NCBI GenBank assembly: GCA_963736285.1
Contig: CAVTOA010000003.1
Span: 1 to 64,000 of the forward strand
From: CAVTOA01 sp963736285
GTDB lineage: Bacteria > Actinomycetota > Actinomycetes > Mycobacteriales > QHCE01
Direction of reading: 5' to 3'
Length of the DNA: 64,000 nt
A model generated the notes under the pieces. The model searched no databases and was not told where the DNA came from. It saw only the letters and a program-made list of their open reading frames with translations. Below, one piece after another: positions 35,110 to 44,608 of the stretch (within the stretch, counting starts at the first letter, position 1; each line of letters opens with the position of its first letter). Position numbers and translations under genes: made by a program.

Positions 35110-36570
35110 GGCTCAGCGAAGTTAGCGGGGGTTGAGGTGTCCTCGGGTGCGTCGGGTGGTGGCGCAGCGGGTGCGTAGTCGTTGGTTGACGGGGTTGCGG
35201 AAACCGTAGGCGTCGCGGGCGACGGTCTTGATCACTCGGTTGGTGCCCTCGGAGCCGGCGTTGGTGATTCCGGTGCGGATGAATGCGAGGATCTGGGGCC
35301 ACCAGGTCTGCACGGTGGTGGCCAGACGCTCGAGTTCGGGCAGGTCAGCGTTCGCGCAGCGGCGGTAGAAACGGTCAAGCAGTGCGGCGAGGCGTTCACG
35401 GTCCGGCTCGGTGCGGGCCAGCGCGAGTAGGTCGAGCAGGTCCTCCTTGGCGTTCCACGCGGCCAGGATCGGCAGGCCGATGCGTGCGGGTAGCGCGGAC
35501 AGTTCGGCTTCGAGGTCGTCGACGTGCTCGGCGCGCATTCGGGCGGCGTTGCGGGTCAGCCGGTTGCGTAGTTCCCACTCGCGGTTGCCTTTGCGTCCGC
35601 GCCGGCCGCGGGCCTGCACGGTGACCCGGCGGCGGACCTCGGTGACGGTGGCGTTGGCCAGTTGGACGAGGTGGAAGTGGTCGACGACGAGTTGGGCGTG
35701 AGGCAGTACTCGCCCGACGGCGGACTTGAAGATCGTGCACATGTCGATCGCGACGTAGCGCACCTGCTCACGCCACTGCCGTGGGCGTGCCAGGAGCCAG
35801 TCGGCCACGACCTGGGCGGTGCGGCCCTCGACCTGACCGAGCAGCCCTTGCCCGCCCGACAGATCGCAGAATCCGACGTGCCAGCGATCGACGGTGCTCT
35901 GCCATAGGCCGGTGGCCTCATCGAGCATGAATTTCGGTCGTCCCCGGCGGATCTCATCGATGCCCAGCACCTCGACCGGTTGCGGCTGCTCAGGCAGCAC
36001 CGCGGCGGCATGCGCGGCGAACGCGGCGGCGACCACCGGCCAGGACACCTCATGATCCCGCGCCGACTGCACCACCGTGCGCCCACCGTCGGCGACCGCC
36101 GCACCGGCCGCCGCCCGCAACCGCGCGGTCATCCGCTTACGCGCCGGCACGGCAGACACCGCCTCGGTGAACGACCCTCGCCGGCAGCTGCGCTCATCAC
36201 AACACCAGCGCCGCTTACACCATCGCAGGCTCGCCCGCCGCCCTCCCACGGGCAGGTCACGCGGCCGGGTCACCCGCCGGCCCTTCGACCTACGCGCCAG
36301 TGTTCCGCACTCCGGACACCGCCGCGCCCGCTCATCCGCGGTGACCAGGTCCACCACCGGACCGTCCGACCCGTCGACAACCCCGACGACCGCCAGCCCG
36401 GCAAGACCCAACAGCCGGGTCGTATCCTCAACCATGCCCGTGGCTCTTCTGTTGTGATCAGCTTGCCTCGACAACAAGATGATCACCAAGAGCCACGGGC
36501 ACCCCTCACACCAGGGTCCACCCTGGACAGACCGACGCCATCAGCCGACCCCCATCAACTTCGTTGAGCC
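35110..36570 (-). mobile_element. Intact ISL3-family insertion sequence with 8-bp target duplication
   Basis: The terminal inverted repeats begin GGCTCAGCGAAGTT at 35110 and, on the opposite strand, GGCTCAACGAAGTT at 36570; they stay similar for about 30 bases. TGGATAAC is present directly outside each end (35102-35109 and 36571-36578), an 8-bp target duplication as expected for ISL3. The element is 1461 bp, markedly GC-richer than the host, and holds one transposase. The intact gene and duplication indicate a recent insertion, between pyk and a decayed ATPase gene. Confidence 0.9.
35122..36435 (-). CDS. ISL3-family transposase
   Basis: About 437 residues. An N-terminal zinc-finger region (CPECGTLARRSKGRR, then CCDERSCRRGSF) and a helix-turn-helix are followed by the DDE catalytic core: LGIDEIRRGRPKF with the first Asp, VAIDMCTIFKSAV with the second, and a C-terminal block ITNAGSEGTNRVIK containing the Glu. 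I start at ATG 36435 (MVEDTTRLLGL); an in-frame extension to 36489 crosses the IS leader. The stop lies 12 bases inside the left terminal repeat. Confidence 0.92.
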   Translation of the reverse strand: MVEDTTRLLGLAGLAVVGVVDGSDGPVVDLVTADERARRCPECGTLARRSKGRRVTRPRDLPVGGRRASLRWCKRRWCCDERSCRRGSFTEAVSAVPARKRMTARLRAAAGAAVADGGRTVVQSARDHEVSWPVVAAAFAAHAAAVLPEQPQPVEVLGIDEIRRGRPKFMLDEATGLWQSTVDRWHVGFCDLSGGQGLLGQVEGRTAQVVADWLLARPRQWREQVRYVAIDMCTIFKSAVGRVLPHAQLVVDHFHLVQLANATVTEVRRRVTVQARGRRGRKGNREWELRNRLTRNAARMRAEHVDDLEAELSALPARIGLPILAAWNAKEDLLDLLALARTEPDRERLAALLDRFYRRCANADLPELERLATTVQTWWPQILAFIRTGITNAGSEGTNRVIKTVARDAYGFRNPVNQRLRTRCATTRRTRGHLNPR

Positions 36571-36629
36571 TGGATAACTCGGGTCATCCGCCACGTCGAC
36601 ATGCGTGTCTTTGGTCAAGCGACAGGCAT

Positions 36630-37810
36630 TCATAGACTCCACAGCGCACTAATCGGCAGTGCTTTCAGGCGGGGACCAAAGCTTAGAGATCGGCTTCCCG
36701 CATAGAGAACCACGCCGACGGCGAAAGCGTCACCAGCGTTGCCTTCAAGCAATCGCAGACCGCGAAAATCGCTACTACTCACGGTGGCGCTGGCTTTGAT
36801 TTCGACGCCAGCTACCCTGCCGTCCGGCGTCTCAAGTATCGCGTCTACCTCGACTTTGTCCTTTGTGCGGTAATGGAAGAGCCGCACCTCTTCCTGGGCC
36901 TACGTGATCTGCCGCGACAGTTCCATCAAAACGAAACCCTCTAGTAACGGCCCCAAAGCGCTATCCACTAGCGCAGATAGTCGATTTTCGTCCTGCCGAA
37001 TGAGGTAGGCGGCCACACCAGAATCTACGCAGGCAACCTTCGGAGTCGAGACGGCGCGTTTTCCCAAATTACTTGACAAAGCTGGTATTCGTTTTATGAG
37101 AAATATTTCTTCGCACAATTCCAAATAGCGCATTGCTGTGCGTCCAGAAATGCTCAGGTCCGTGGCGAGCCTTTCGGCTGCAAGCAATTGACGAATATCG
37201 CGGTCGATGAGTGTCTGGACATACCCATTGAAGAAACGATTGCGTCTTCGCGGCACCGATCGCGCCACAGCTTCCGGAAAGCACCCACGTGTGATGCGGA
37301 TCGCAAGTTCTTGCCGAGGAACAGCTGACAGCTGCGGCAACGGCATATCTGCGAGTTGAAAGACAGCGTCAATAAACGAATCGCCCTTGTCTCGATTGTC
37401 TTCCTCAGACAATTCTCCTTGCGAAAAAGGCCAAAGCTCAATGGTTTCCATCCGCCCCGGCAAGGCATCCGGCAAAGTTTTTAACCCCAGCACTCTGGCT
37501 GATCCCGAGAGTAAAAATCGTCCTGGCGTCGGGTCACTGTCCACTCGGTATTTAATCGGAAGAAATAGCTCGGGTGCACGTTGAATTTCGTCGATGATCA
37601 ATAAGCCGGGATGATCGACAAACCCCACCGGATCTTCTCTTGCCGCCGCCAACACGCCCGGGTCATCCAGATTGCGCACCAACGCATTCTTATGAGATCT
37701 GGCAACACCGTTTACGACGGGTGCTCTTCCCCGCCTGCCGGGCACCATTGACCAGAATTACCCGGGTGTCACTGAGCGCCTCTTCTACAAGTGTCTGCGA
37801 ACGTCACCTG
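36630..37810 (-). pseudogene. Decayed AAA ATPase of the DUF4143 type
   Basis: An ATPase followed by a DUF4143 nuclease-like domain, in pieces. The Walker A (NGARQAGKST, around 37720-37750) is in one frame. The body from VVNGVARSHKNALVRNLDDPG through LLIIDEIQRAPELFLPIKYRVD (Walker B, sensor) is in another. An in-frame TAG at 36900-36902 (where Trp is expected) separates FVLMELSRQIT from AQEEVRLFHYRTKDKVEVDAILE, the PD-(D/E)xK-like end. At least one frameshift plus one stop, and a disturbed N terminus, make it a pseudogene unless the sequence is wrong. Proteins of this family resemble mobile, toxin-antitoxin-like or phage-related ATPases of unclear role. Confidence 0.75.
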
Positions 37811-37887
37811 ACTACGCGCCCAAGGGGAGTTTCCACGGCTTTCACGTGGGCAATCATGTCATATTTGAAGCCGATAAGCCGAAGACT

Positions 37888-37972
37888 GCTGTCGATATAG
37901 ACGGAGCTTCGTGTCGAATTAGCCGCAGTCTTGCTGTCGAGATAGACGAGGGGTAGCTGTCGAATTAGCCGC
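37888..37972. repeat. Two tandem imperfect 45-base repeats
   Basis: GCTGTCGATATAGACG...GTGTCGAATTAGCCGC (37888-37926) recurs as GCTGTCGAGATAGACG...CTGTCGAATTAGCCGC (37933-37972). The core TGTCGAATTAGCCGC is exact in both. They lie in the gene-free stretch (about 37810-38031) between the broken ATPase and lgt. No coding potential is seen. Confidence 0.6.
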
Positions 37973-38031
37973 GAATTTGATGCTGGGGGAACGCCCGGCC
38001 TCAGTCTCTGTTCGAAATCGGGCCAAAGGCT

Positions 38032-38934
38032 CTAGTGCTGATTTTCCCGATCCATGGAAGACCTCTTAGCCGGAGCCTCGCGCCGCTCCCCGTCGTCTGA
38101 ACCCCCCAGCTGCTCGCGCGGTCTGCCCCTCATCGCTACGAAGTAAGCCAACGCCCCGGCGAACACCACAAGGCACGTCCAGTCGTTAAGCCGCAGCCCC
38201 AAAAAGTGATGGGCATTGTCTATCCGCAAATACTCGATCCATGCGCGACCCACAACATAGGCCATGGCATATAAAGCAAATGCCCGACCATGCCCCAACC
38301 GCCAACGACGGTCAGCCCACCACACAAAGGCGGCCACACCCACACACCACAAGGACTCATAGAGAAACGTCGGCTGAAATGTAGCATTCGTTATGTAGCC
38401 GGCAACTCGATAAGCGGGGTCAATGTGAACCGCCCACGGAAGGCCGCTGGGCTTCCCGTACAGCTCCTGGTTGAACCAGTTCCCCCAACGGCCGATCGCT
38501 TGCGCCAGCGCCAACCCAGGAGCAATGGCATCCGCGAGCACCGGTAACGGGACGCCCACTTTTCTTGCACCAAACCAAGCACCCAGCGCACCTCCGGCCA
38601 CCGCACCCCAAATTCCAAGGCCGCCATTCCAGATTTTCAACGCATCGACAAGATGACCATCAGCGCCAAAATACGGCTCCGGAGTGGTAATGACGTGATA
38701 CAACCGCGCACCGATGATGCCGGCTGGCACCGCGTATATCGCCACGTCCAGTACCGCGCCAGCTGGACCACCGCGAGCCCGCAACCGCCGGTCTGACAGC
38801 CAAATAGCGACCAGCACTCCGACGATGATGCAGAGCGCGTATGCCCGAATCGGAATGGGGCCGATGTGCCAGATGCCGCTTCCCGGGCTCGGGATCGAAG
38901 CCAGATAGAGATCAGCGCTACCAACAGTGGACAC
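38032..38934 (-). CDS. lgt: Prolipoprotein diacylglyceryl transferase
   Basis: Lgt transfers diacylglycerol to the lipobox Cys of lipoproteins such as ZnuA here. The 300-residue protein has about seven membrane helices, the Lgt signature GRWGNWFNQELYG, an IGARLYHVI segment with the essential Tyr/His region, and a hydrophilic C-terminal tail common in actinobacteria. It sits directly downstream of trpA (eight bases), the classical actinobacterial trp-lgt order. Confidence 0.95.
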   Translation of the reverse strand: MSTVGSADLYLASIPSPGSGIWHIGPIPIRAYALCIIVGVLVAIWLSDRRLRARGGPAGAVLDVAIYAVPAGIIGARLYHVITTPEPYFGADGHLVDALKIWNGGLGIWGAVAGGALGAWFGARKVGVPLPVLADAIAPGLALAQAIGRWGNWFNQELYGKPSGLPWAVHIDPAYRVAGYITNATFQPTFLYESLWCVGVAAFVWWADRRWRLGHGRAFALYAMAYVVGRAWIEYLRIDNAHHFLGLRLNDWTCLVVFAGALAYFVAMRGRPREQLGGSDDGERREAPAKRSSMDRENQH

Positions 38935-38942
38935 AAAACCCC

Positions 38943-39767
38943 TTACGCTGAAACAGTCGCCGCGATGCCTGGGCGCCGAACACCTTCAGCGAGCTCTCGC
39001 ACCAACGCCGACAAATCGCTCAGCCCCTGCTGAGCGTCCTTGTTATCTAGCAGGCAGCGCACCAACGCCGATCCCACGATGACCGCGTCGGCATAGCTGG
39101 CTACCTCACCTGCTTGGTCGCCGGTCGAAACGCCGAGCCCCACTCCCAGAGGCAGCGACGTAGCTGGCCTCGCCGATGACACCAGCTCCGGCGCGGCCAC
39201 ACTCGCCCGCTCGCGCTCACCAGTGACGCCCATTACCGACATGACGTACACAAACCCGCTTGATGCCGCCGCCGTGGCCGCGATGCGGTGCGGCGAGGAA
39301 CTTGGAGCAACGAGGAAGACTCGGTGCAGATTGTGGCGCTTGCTGGCGGCAAACCACGCGGCCGCTTCCTCGGGAATGAGGTCGGGCGTGATCAAACCCG
39401 CTCCACCAGAATGCGCAAGCTCTGCGGCAAACTGATCGACTCCGTAGCGTTCGACCAGATTCCAATAGGTCATCACTAAGGCCGGCGCACCAGCGTCCAC
39501 TATGGCCCGCACCGCGGGAAAGACGTCACGAACCCGGGCTCCCCGGGACAACGCTTGCTCGGTGGCCGCTTGAATGGTGGGTCCATCGATAACCGGATCG
39601 GAGTAGGGAACGCCCACCTCAACGATGTCGACGCCAGACTCGACCATCACCCGCATCGCCGTGATCGAGGTCTCGACGTCGGGAAAACCGACCGGTAAGT
39701 ATCCAATGAGGACACCGCGCCGCTCTGCCTTGGCGCGAGCAAAGACCGACTCCACGGTGGCGCTCAC
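38943..39767 (-). CDS. trpA: Tryptophan synthase alpha chain
   Basis: The alpha chain cleaves indole-3-glycerol phosphate to indole and glyceraldehyde 3-phosphate. Catalytic Glu and Asp are in VDIVEVGVPYSDPVIDGPT; GVTGERERA and the phosphate-binding VGLGVST and VIVGSALV are present. GTG 39767 (VSATVESVFARA) overlaps the trpB stop as GTGA; a longer in-frame start would lie within trpB. About 274 residues, normal. Confidence 0.95.
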   Translation of the reverse strand: MSATVESVFARAKAERRGVLIGYLPVGFPDVETSITAMRVMVESGVDIVEVGVPYSDPVIDGPTIQAATEQALSRGARVRDVFPAVRAIVDAGAPALVMTYWNLVERYGVDQFAAELAHSGGAGLITPDLIPEEAAAWFAASKRHNLHRVFLVAPSSSPHRIAATAAASSGFVYVMSVMGVTGERERASVAAPELVSSARPATSLPLGVGLGVSTGDQAGEVASYADAVIVGSALVRCLLDNKDAQQGLSDLSALVRELAEGVRRPGIAATVSA

Positions 39768-41002
39768 TCCCGCCCCCCGTCTAATACCCCGAACCAACGC
39801 CCCGCGGTAGCGACATCTTTATCGCCCCGCCCGGACAGATTGACGATGATGGTGGGAGGGTGTCCAAGCCGCTCAGTCAAGTCGGGGACAACTCGCAGCG
39901 CACCCGCTACGGCATGAGCGCTCTCGATCGCCGGAATGATCCCCTCGGTACGGCACAACAAAGCGAAGGCGTCCATAGCTTCGACGTCGGTGACTGGCTG
40001 GTACCGCACCCGCCCTTGGTCGTGTAGCCACGCATGCTCCGGACCCACGCCTGGGTAGTCGAGCCCCGCCGAGATGGAATGCGATTCGATCGTTTGACCA
40101 TCTTCGTTTTGCAGGACGTACGACCGCGCTCCATGCAGCACACCCGGCGATCCACCGGTGATCGTTGCCGCATGTCTGTCGGTAGCGACTCCTTCGCCGC
40201 CAGCTTCAAAGCCATACAGCGCAACGGTTCGGTCGTTCAGGAAAGCATAAAAAATACCGATCGCGTTAGACCCGCCGCCTACACACGCGCATATCGCGTC
40301 GGGAAGTGTGCCGAGTAGTTGTTGTGATTGCTCACGCGCTTCTTCTCCGATGACTTTCTGAAAATCGCGCACGATCATGGGGAATGGGTGCGGGCCGCCG
40401 ACCGACCCAATGAGGTAATGAGTGTCGTCCACATTGGTGACCCAGTCGCGAAACGCCTCGTTCATGGCGTCCTTCAATGTCCGACTACCCGTGGTAACCG
40501 GAACGACCTCTGCACCTAACAAACGCATGCGAGCGACGTTCAATGCTTGCCGCTCGGTGTCTACCTCACCCATGTACACGACACAGTCGAGGCCAAATAG
40601 CGCTGCCGCCGTCGCGGAGGCAACACCATGCTGACCCGCGCCCGTTTCGGCGATGATCCGTGTCTTGCCCATCCGCTTTGCCAACAGTGCTTGACCGAGC
40701 ACATTGTTGATTTTGTGTGCACCCGTGTGGTTGAGATCTTCTCTCTTTAGCCAAATCTGTGCGCCAGCGGCTTCTGAGAGCCGCTCTGCTCGATACAGCC
40801 GGCTAGGGCGACCCGCGTAGTCGCCCAAGAGTCGGGCAAGCTCTTCGGTAAAAGCCGGATCCGCCTTCGCCCGCTTGTAGGCCTGGTCGAGTTCATCCAA
40901 TGCGGCGATGAGAGCCTCCGGCACAAACCGCCCGCCAAACCGGCCGAAGTGCCCAAGGGAATCGGGCAATGATGCCAAATTGGCCTCGGTGGAGCTCGTC
41001 AT
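39764..41002 (-). CDS. trpB: Tryptophan synthase beta chain
   Basis: The PLP enzyme that joins indole and serine. The lysine is in LNHTGAHKINNVLGQ; the phosphate-cradle GGGSNAIG and the catalytic Glu region AETGAGQHG are intact. 412 residues. ATG 41002 overlaps the trpC stop as ATGA. It works as an alpha2-beta2 complex with the next gene. Confidence 0.96.
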   Translation of the reverse strand: MTSSTEANLASLPDSLGHFGRFGGRFVPEALIAALDELDQAYKRAKADPAFTEELARLLGDYAGRPSRLYRAERLSEAAGAQIWLKREDLNHTGAHKINNVLGQALLAKRMGKTRIIAETGAGQHGVASATAAALFGLDCVVYMGEVDTERQALNVARMRLLGAEVVPVTTGSRTLKDAMNEAFRDWVTNVDDTHYLIGSVGGPHPFPMIVRDFQKVIGEEAREQSQQLLGTLPDAICACVGGGSNAIGIFYAFLNDRTVALYGFEAGGEGVATDRHAATITGGSPGVLHGARSYVLQNEDGQTIESHSISAGLDYPGVGPEHAWLHDQGRVRYQPVTDVEAMDAFALLCRTEGIIPAIESAHAVAGALRVVPDLTERLGHPPTIIVNLSGRGDKDVATAGRWFGVLDGGRE

Positions 41003-41810
41003 CGTGATGTCCCAGGGGTAGCAGGATGTGAACCGGCCGTCACCAACTCTGCCACGGCATGACGGGGGTTGGCATTGGTCAGCAAACCCTCACCCACCAG
41101 AACCGCATCCGCACCTGCCGCCGCATACGCAATGAGGTCGTGGGGACCGCGCACTCCAGACTCAGCAATCTTTACTACCTCTGACGGCAGACCCGGCGCG
41201 ATCTGTTCAAACACCGATCGGTCCACATCGAGCGTGACCAAATTGCGGGCGTTGACGCCGATGACCTTAGCGCCCGGCGTCGAGCGCGCGATCGGCTTCT
41301 TGCAGCGGTGTGCACTTCTACCAGGGCAGTCATGCCGAGCGACTCGATCCGCTCAAGTAGGCCCACGAGAGCGTTCTGTTCTAGCGCGGCGACGATGAGG
41401 AGACAGATATCCGCCCCATGCGCGCGCGCTTCGTGCACTTGATAGCTAGAGACGATGAAGTCCTTCCGCAGCAACGGGATGTCGACCGCCGCGCGCACCG
41501 CATCGAGATCGTCCAAGCTTCCATTGAAGCGGCGTTGCTCAGTGAGAACGCTTATGCACCGCGCCCCACCTGCCTGATACTCGAGCGCGAGATCCGCGGG
41601 ATTTGGGATATCGGCGAGTTTGCCTTTTGCCGGTGACGATCGCTTAACTTCGGCGATAACCCCCACACCCGGCGCCTTGAGAGCGGCCAGCGCGTCTCTC
41701 GCCGGCTCCGCAGCCTTGGCTGCTCGCTTTACGTCGTCTATGGGCATCGACGCTTCGCGACGCGCGAGATCTTCGCGCACGCCGGCGACGATGTCGTCCA
41801 ACACACTCAC
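40999..41810 (-). CDS. trpC: Indole-3-glycerol phosphate synthase (two frameshifts)
   Basis: It closes the indole ring from carboxyphenylaminodeoxyribulose phosphate. The first 175 residues read normally (VIAEVKRSSPAKG with the catalytic Lys, CISVLTEQRRFNGS, LLRKDFIV). After LVEVHTA the frame shifts near 41303, then again near 41274 (CCC where CC is expected), and continues GVNARNLVTLDVDRSVFEQIAP...AESGVRGPHDLIAYAAAGADAVLVGEGL. Repaired length is about 269 residues. Both breaks look like sequence errors. The stop overlaps trpB. Confidence 0.9.
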
Positions 41811-41877
41811 GCGTTGTCCTCAGCAGCTTTCCGACCCGCCATGTTCGGAATGCTACAGAGCAGCTTGCGCCCGTCTG

Positions 41878-42576
41878 CTAGCTGGTGGGGTCCTCACCGC
41901 GATCTAGGGCGTCCCACATACGGGCAGGATCGGACTCTACTGCCCGCCCTGGCGCGGGGGTGGTCGCATAGGAATGCGGGTCGTTGTTCTGGTCCACGCC
42001 CTGGCGAGGCTTGCTCCCCTCGACCGCTACTGCGGCTGGCGAGTCGTAACGGCGCCCCATCCCCGCGAGCGCGCCGCGCCAATAGCGATAGCGCCACAAG
42101 CTGAGCGCACCGGCAATCACTAGCAGCAGACCCGCGCCTAGCGTCACCGTTGGCCATTGCGGAAGGATGCGTTGGGTCTCATGTGGAGAGTCGGCGGTAG
42201 CGGTGAGCCCCACCACCCCACCTAACACCGCAACACACCCCGCGAGCGCCAACAACGACCCGACAGCAAGGCGCCCCCACGCTTTTGTGGCCAGCAGCGC
42301 TATCCCACCCGCGAGCCCGACGAACCCCATCGCATTAGCCCAACCAGCGATATCCTTGCCACTCACAGTGGCATGCTGAACAGGTAAAGGAGCGGCGCGG
42401 ACAACGTCAATGTGTGCCCAGCCGTGTGTAGAGGACCACAGCACCAACGCTCCGCCCACCAGCGCCAGCAACACCGAAGCGGTCAGCTCTCGGCGTGCGC
42501 GAACCCGGGTGCGCGCCGCGTCTTCTGCGGGTAACGAGGCGGTCGCGTCGCTGCTATTTTTGTCGAGGGCTCGCAT
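41878..42576 (-). CDS. Trp-biosynthesis-associated membrane protein
   Basis: Around 232 residues. Four hydrophobic segments (LTASVLLALVGGALVLWSS, AMGFVGLAGGIALLAT, LAVGSLLALAGCVAVLGGVVGL, VTLGAGLLLVIAGALSLW) and a hydrophilic tail match the conserved membrane protein found inside actinobacterial trp operons. Its function is unknown. ATG 42576 lies just after the trpE stop; a GTG at 42582 overlaps it. It is 67 bases upstream of trpC. Confidence 0.85.
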   Translation of the reverse strand: MRALDKNSSDATASLPAEDAARTRVRARRELTASVLLALVGGALVLWSSTHGWAHIDVVRAAPLPVQHATVSGKDIAGWANAMGFVGLAGGIALLATKAWGRLAVGSLLALAGCVAVLGGVVGLTATADSPHETQRILPQWPTVTLGAGLLLVIAGALSLWRYRYWRGALAGMGRRYDSPAAVAVEGSKPRQGVDQNNDPHSYATTPAPGRAVESDPARMWDALDRGEDPTS

Positions 42577-42581
42577 GAGCA

Positions 42582-44087
42582 CTAAACCGCGCTGCGCATG
42601 TTTTGTGCGGCGGCCACAGCGGCAAGGAGTGCGGCCGCTTTGTTGCGTGACTCTGTTTCTTCGAACTCCGGCACAGAGTCAGCGACAATTCCCGCGCCCG
42701 CTTGCACATAGGCCATGTCGTCGCGCAACAGTGCGGTGCGGATGGTGATGGCCATGTCCATGTCCCCGGCGAAATCCACGTAGCCCACAGTGCCCGCATA
42801 CAAGCCCCGACGTGTGGGCTCCAGCGCGTCAATGATCTCCATTGCTCGCACCTTTGGCGCGCCGGTAAGGGTGCCGGCAGGGAACGTGGCGGCCAACGCA
42901 TCCAGCGCCAGCTGCTGACTATCGAGATCACCCTCCACAGTGGACACAATGTGCATCACGTGGCTATAACGCTCAATCGTCATGAAATGGGGCACCTTGA
43001 CCGTACCCGGACGGCACACACGACCCAGGTCGTTACGCGCCAAGTCAACCAGCATGACGTGCTCGGCCCGCTCCTTGGGATCCTCAATGAGTTCCCGCGC
43101 CAGACGCGCATCCTCTGCCGAGGTCTCCCCCCGCCACCGGGTACCAGCAATGGGACGCAGTCGCGCGTGTCGACCGGTGACCTTGAGGTGAGTCTCCGGA
43201 CTAGAGCCCACCACGTCGTAGCCGTCGTACCGCAACAGGTACATATACGGACTGGGATTGGTCGCGCGCAAAACCCGGTATACATCGAGCGCATCGGCGG
43301 TAGTAGGTGTCTGGAAGCGTTGGCTGGGCACGATTTGGAAGCACTCGCCCGCACGAATAGCCTCTTTGCACTCCTCAACCGCCTTAGCGAAGCCGCCGCT
43401 GGGCGTATTGGATGAAAACGCCGGCGCGCCCACCGGCTCCATAATGGACAGCTTTGCTGGTGCGGGGCGAGACACCGCCACCGTCATCGCATCGAGCCGG
43501 CGCACTGCCTCGTCGTATTCGGCGAAGAGCGCGGACTCGGAAGCCTCAGGCGGAAGAAACACGTTCGCCACCAGCAGCACCGAACCGTCATGGTGATCCA
43601 ACACGGCCAGATCGGCTACCAGCATCATCGCCAGCTCGGGCGTTGCTAGATCGTCGATGCCATGCGCGGGGAGACGCTCAAAACGCCGCACCACGTCATA
43701 AGAGAGATACCCGACTAGCCCACCGGTGAGAGGCGGGAGCCCCGGCTGTGTGGGCGACTCCAGCGCCTCCACCGTCGCTCGAAAAGCGCTGATCGGATCG
43801 CCCGACGCACCAACTCCAACGGGCGGCTGACCCAGCCACCTGGCTTGGCCTTCTTTTTCTGTCAGCGTGGCAAGACTACGAACACCGATGAAGGAATATC
43901 TGGACCAGCTGCGCCCGGGCTCAGCAGACTCCAGCAGAAAAGTTCCGGGCCGATTAGCGAGCTTGGAGTAAAGGCCGACAGCGGTCTCGGTATCCGCGAG
44001 CAACCTGCGGGTGACAGGGATGACCCGGGCGTTTCTAGCCGCCTCGGCAAAAGCATCGCGATCGGGGTTCACCACACCGGTAGTCAT
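42582..44087 (-). CDS. trpE: Anthranilate synthase component I
   Basis: It makes anthranilate from chorismate with ammonia from TrpG. The 501-residue protein has the feedback-site block LLESAEPGRSWSRYSFIG and the chorismate-binding GSSPETHLKV, RPIAGTRWRG, MLVDLARNDLGRV and FPAGTLTGAPKVRAMEII. trpG and trpD are not in the window. ATG 44087 overlaps the hisI stop (ATGA), tying a histidine gene to the tryptophan operon, as in other actinobacteria. Confidence 0.96.
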   Translation of the reverse strand: MTTGVVNPDRDAFAEAARNARVIPVTRRLLADTETAVGLYSKLANRPGTFLLESAEPGRSWSRYSFIGVRSLATLTEKEGQARWLGQPPVGVGASGDPISAFRATVEALESPTQPGLPPLTGGLVGYLSYDVVRRFERLPAHGIDDLATPELAMMLVADLAVLDHHDGSVLLVANVFLPPEASESALFAEYDEAVRRLDAMTVAVSRPAPAKLSIMEPVGAPAFSSNTPSGGFAKAVEECKEAIRAGECFQIVPSQRFQTPTTADALDVYRVLRATNPSPYMYLLRYDGYDVVGSSPETHLKVTGRHARLRPIAGTRWRGETSAEDARLARELIEDPKERAEHVMLVDLARNDLGRVCRPGTVKVPHFMTIERYSHVMHIVSTVEGDLDSQQLALDALAATFPAGTLTGAPKVRAMEIIDALEPTRRGLYAGTVGYVDFAGDMDMAITIRTALLRDDMAYVQAGAGIVADSVPEFEETESRNKAAALLAAVAAAQNMRSAV

Positions 44088-44515
44088 TGAGTCCTCCGCG
44101 CGCCAGGGGCGGTCAGTAACAGACGATCATCGAAACAGGTGCGATCTCCGCTATGGCATGCAGCCGCTTCTTGATCGACACCTAAGAGCACCGTATCGCC
44201 ATCACAATCGAGCTTAACGGTGTGCACCCGTTGTATATGACCCGACGTTTCGCCCTTCACCCAGAGCCGGCCGCGACTTCGCGAGAAATAGGTCGCTAAA
44301 CCGGTGGCAAGGGTTCGGTGCAACGCCTCGTCGTTCATCCAGGCCACCATGAGGACCTCACCCGTGTCATGCTGCTGAGCGACAGCAACGATGAGTCCGT
44401 TGGCATCGCGTTTGAGCCGCGCCGCAATCGCACGATCCAACGTGGACGATATTGCCGTGGCATGCGGAGCCGCAGTGGAATGGTCAGAGCGGGGTAACGA
44501 CTCGGAATCGGACAC
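44084..44515 (-). CDS. hisI: Phosphoribosyl-AMP cyclohydrolase
   Basis: The third step of histidine synthesis. The core blocks are VLMVAWMNDEALHRTL, TYFSRSRGRLWVKGETSGH and the metal-binding LDCDGDTVL...ACHSGDRTCF. I start at GTG 44515 (VSDSESLPRSD), with TACTGT six bases upstream; the in-frame stretch to 44587 is atypical. About 143 residues. The first 25 are an unconserved extension. Confidence 0.93.
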   Translation of the reverse strand: MSDSESLPRSDHSTAAPHATAISSTLDRAIAARLKRDANGLIVAVAQQHDTGEVLMVAWMNDEALHRTLATGLATYFSRSRGRLWVKGETSGHIQRVHTVKLDCDGDTVLLGVDQEAAACHSGDRTCFDDRLLLTAPGARRTQ

Positions 44516-44608
44516 AACACCACAGTACGGGGCATGCCTGCGCACATTAAGCAGCACTAGTCCGTCAACCCGCGTTGACTTCACCACCGTTGAATTTATC
44601 GTTGTGCC

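Noticed and set aside
34886..35302. A 138-residue gene between pyk and the IS
   Set aside because: It spans the end of the transposase, the IS terminal repeat and the pyk start in another frame; composition and content (His/Pro/Arg-rich) indicate chance.
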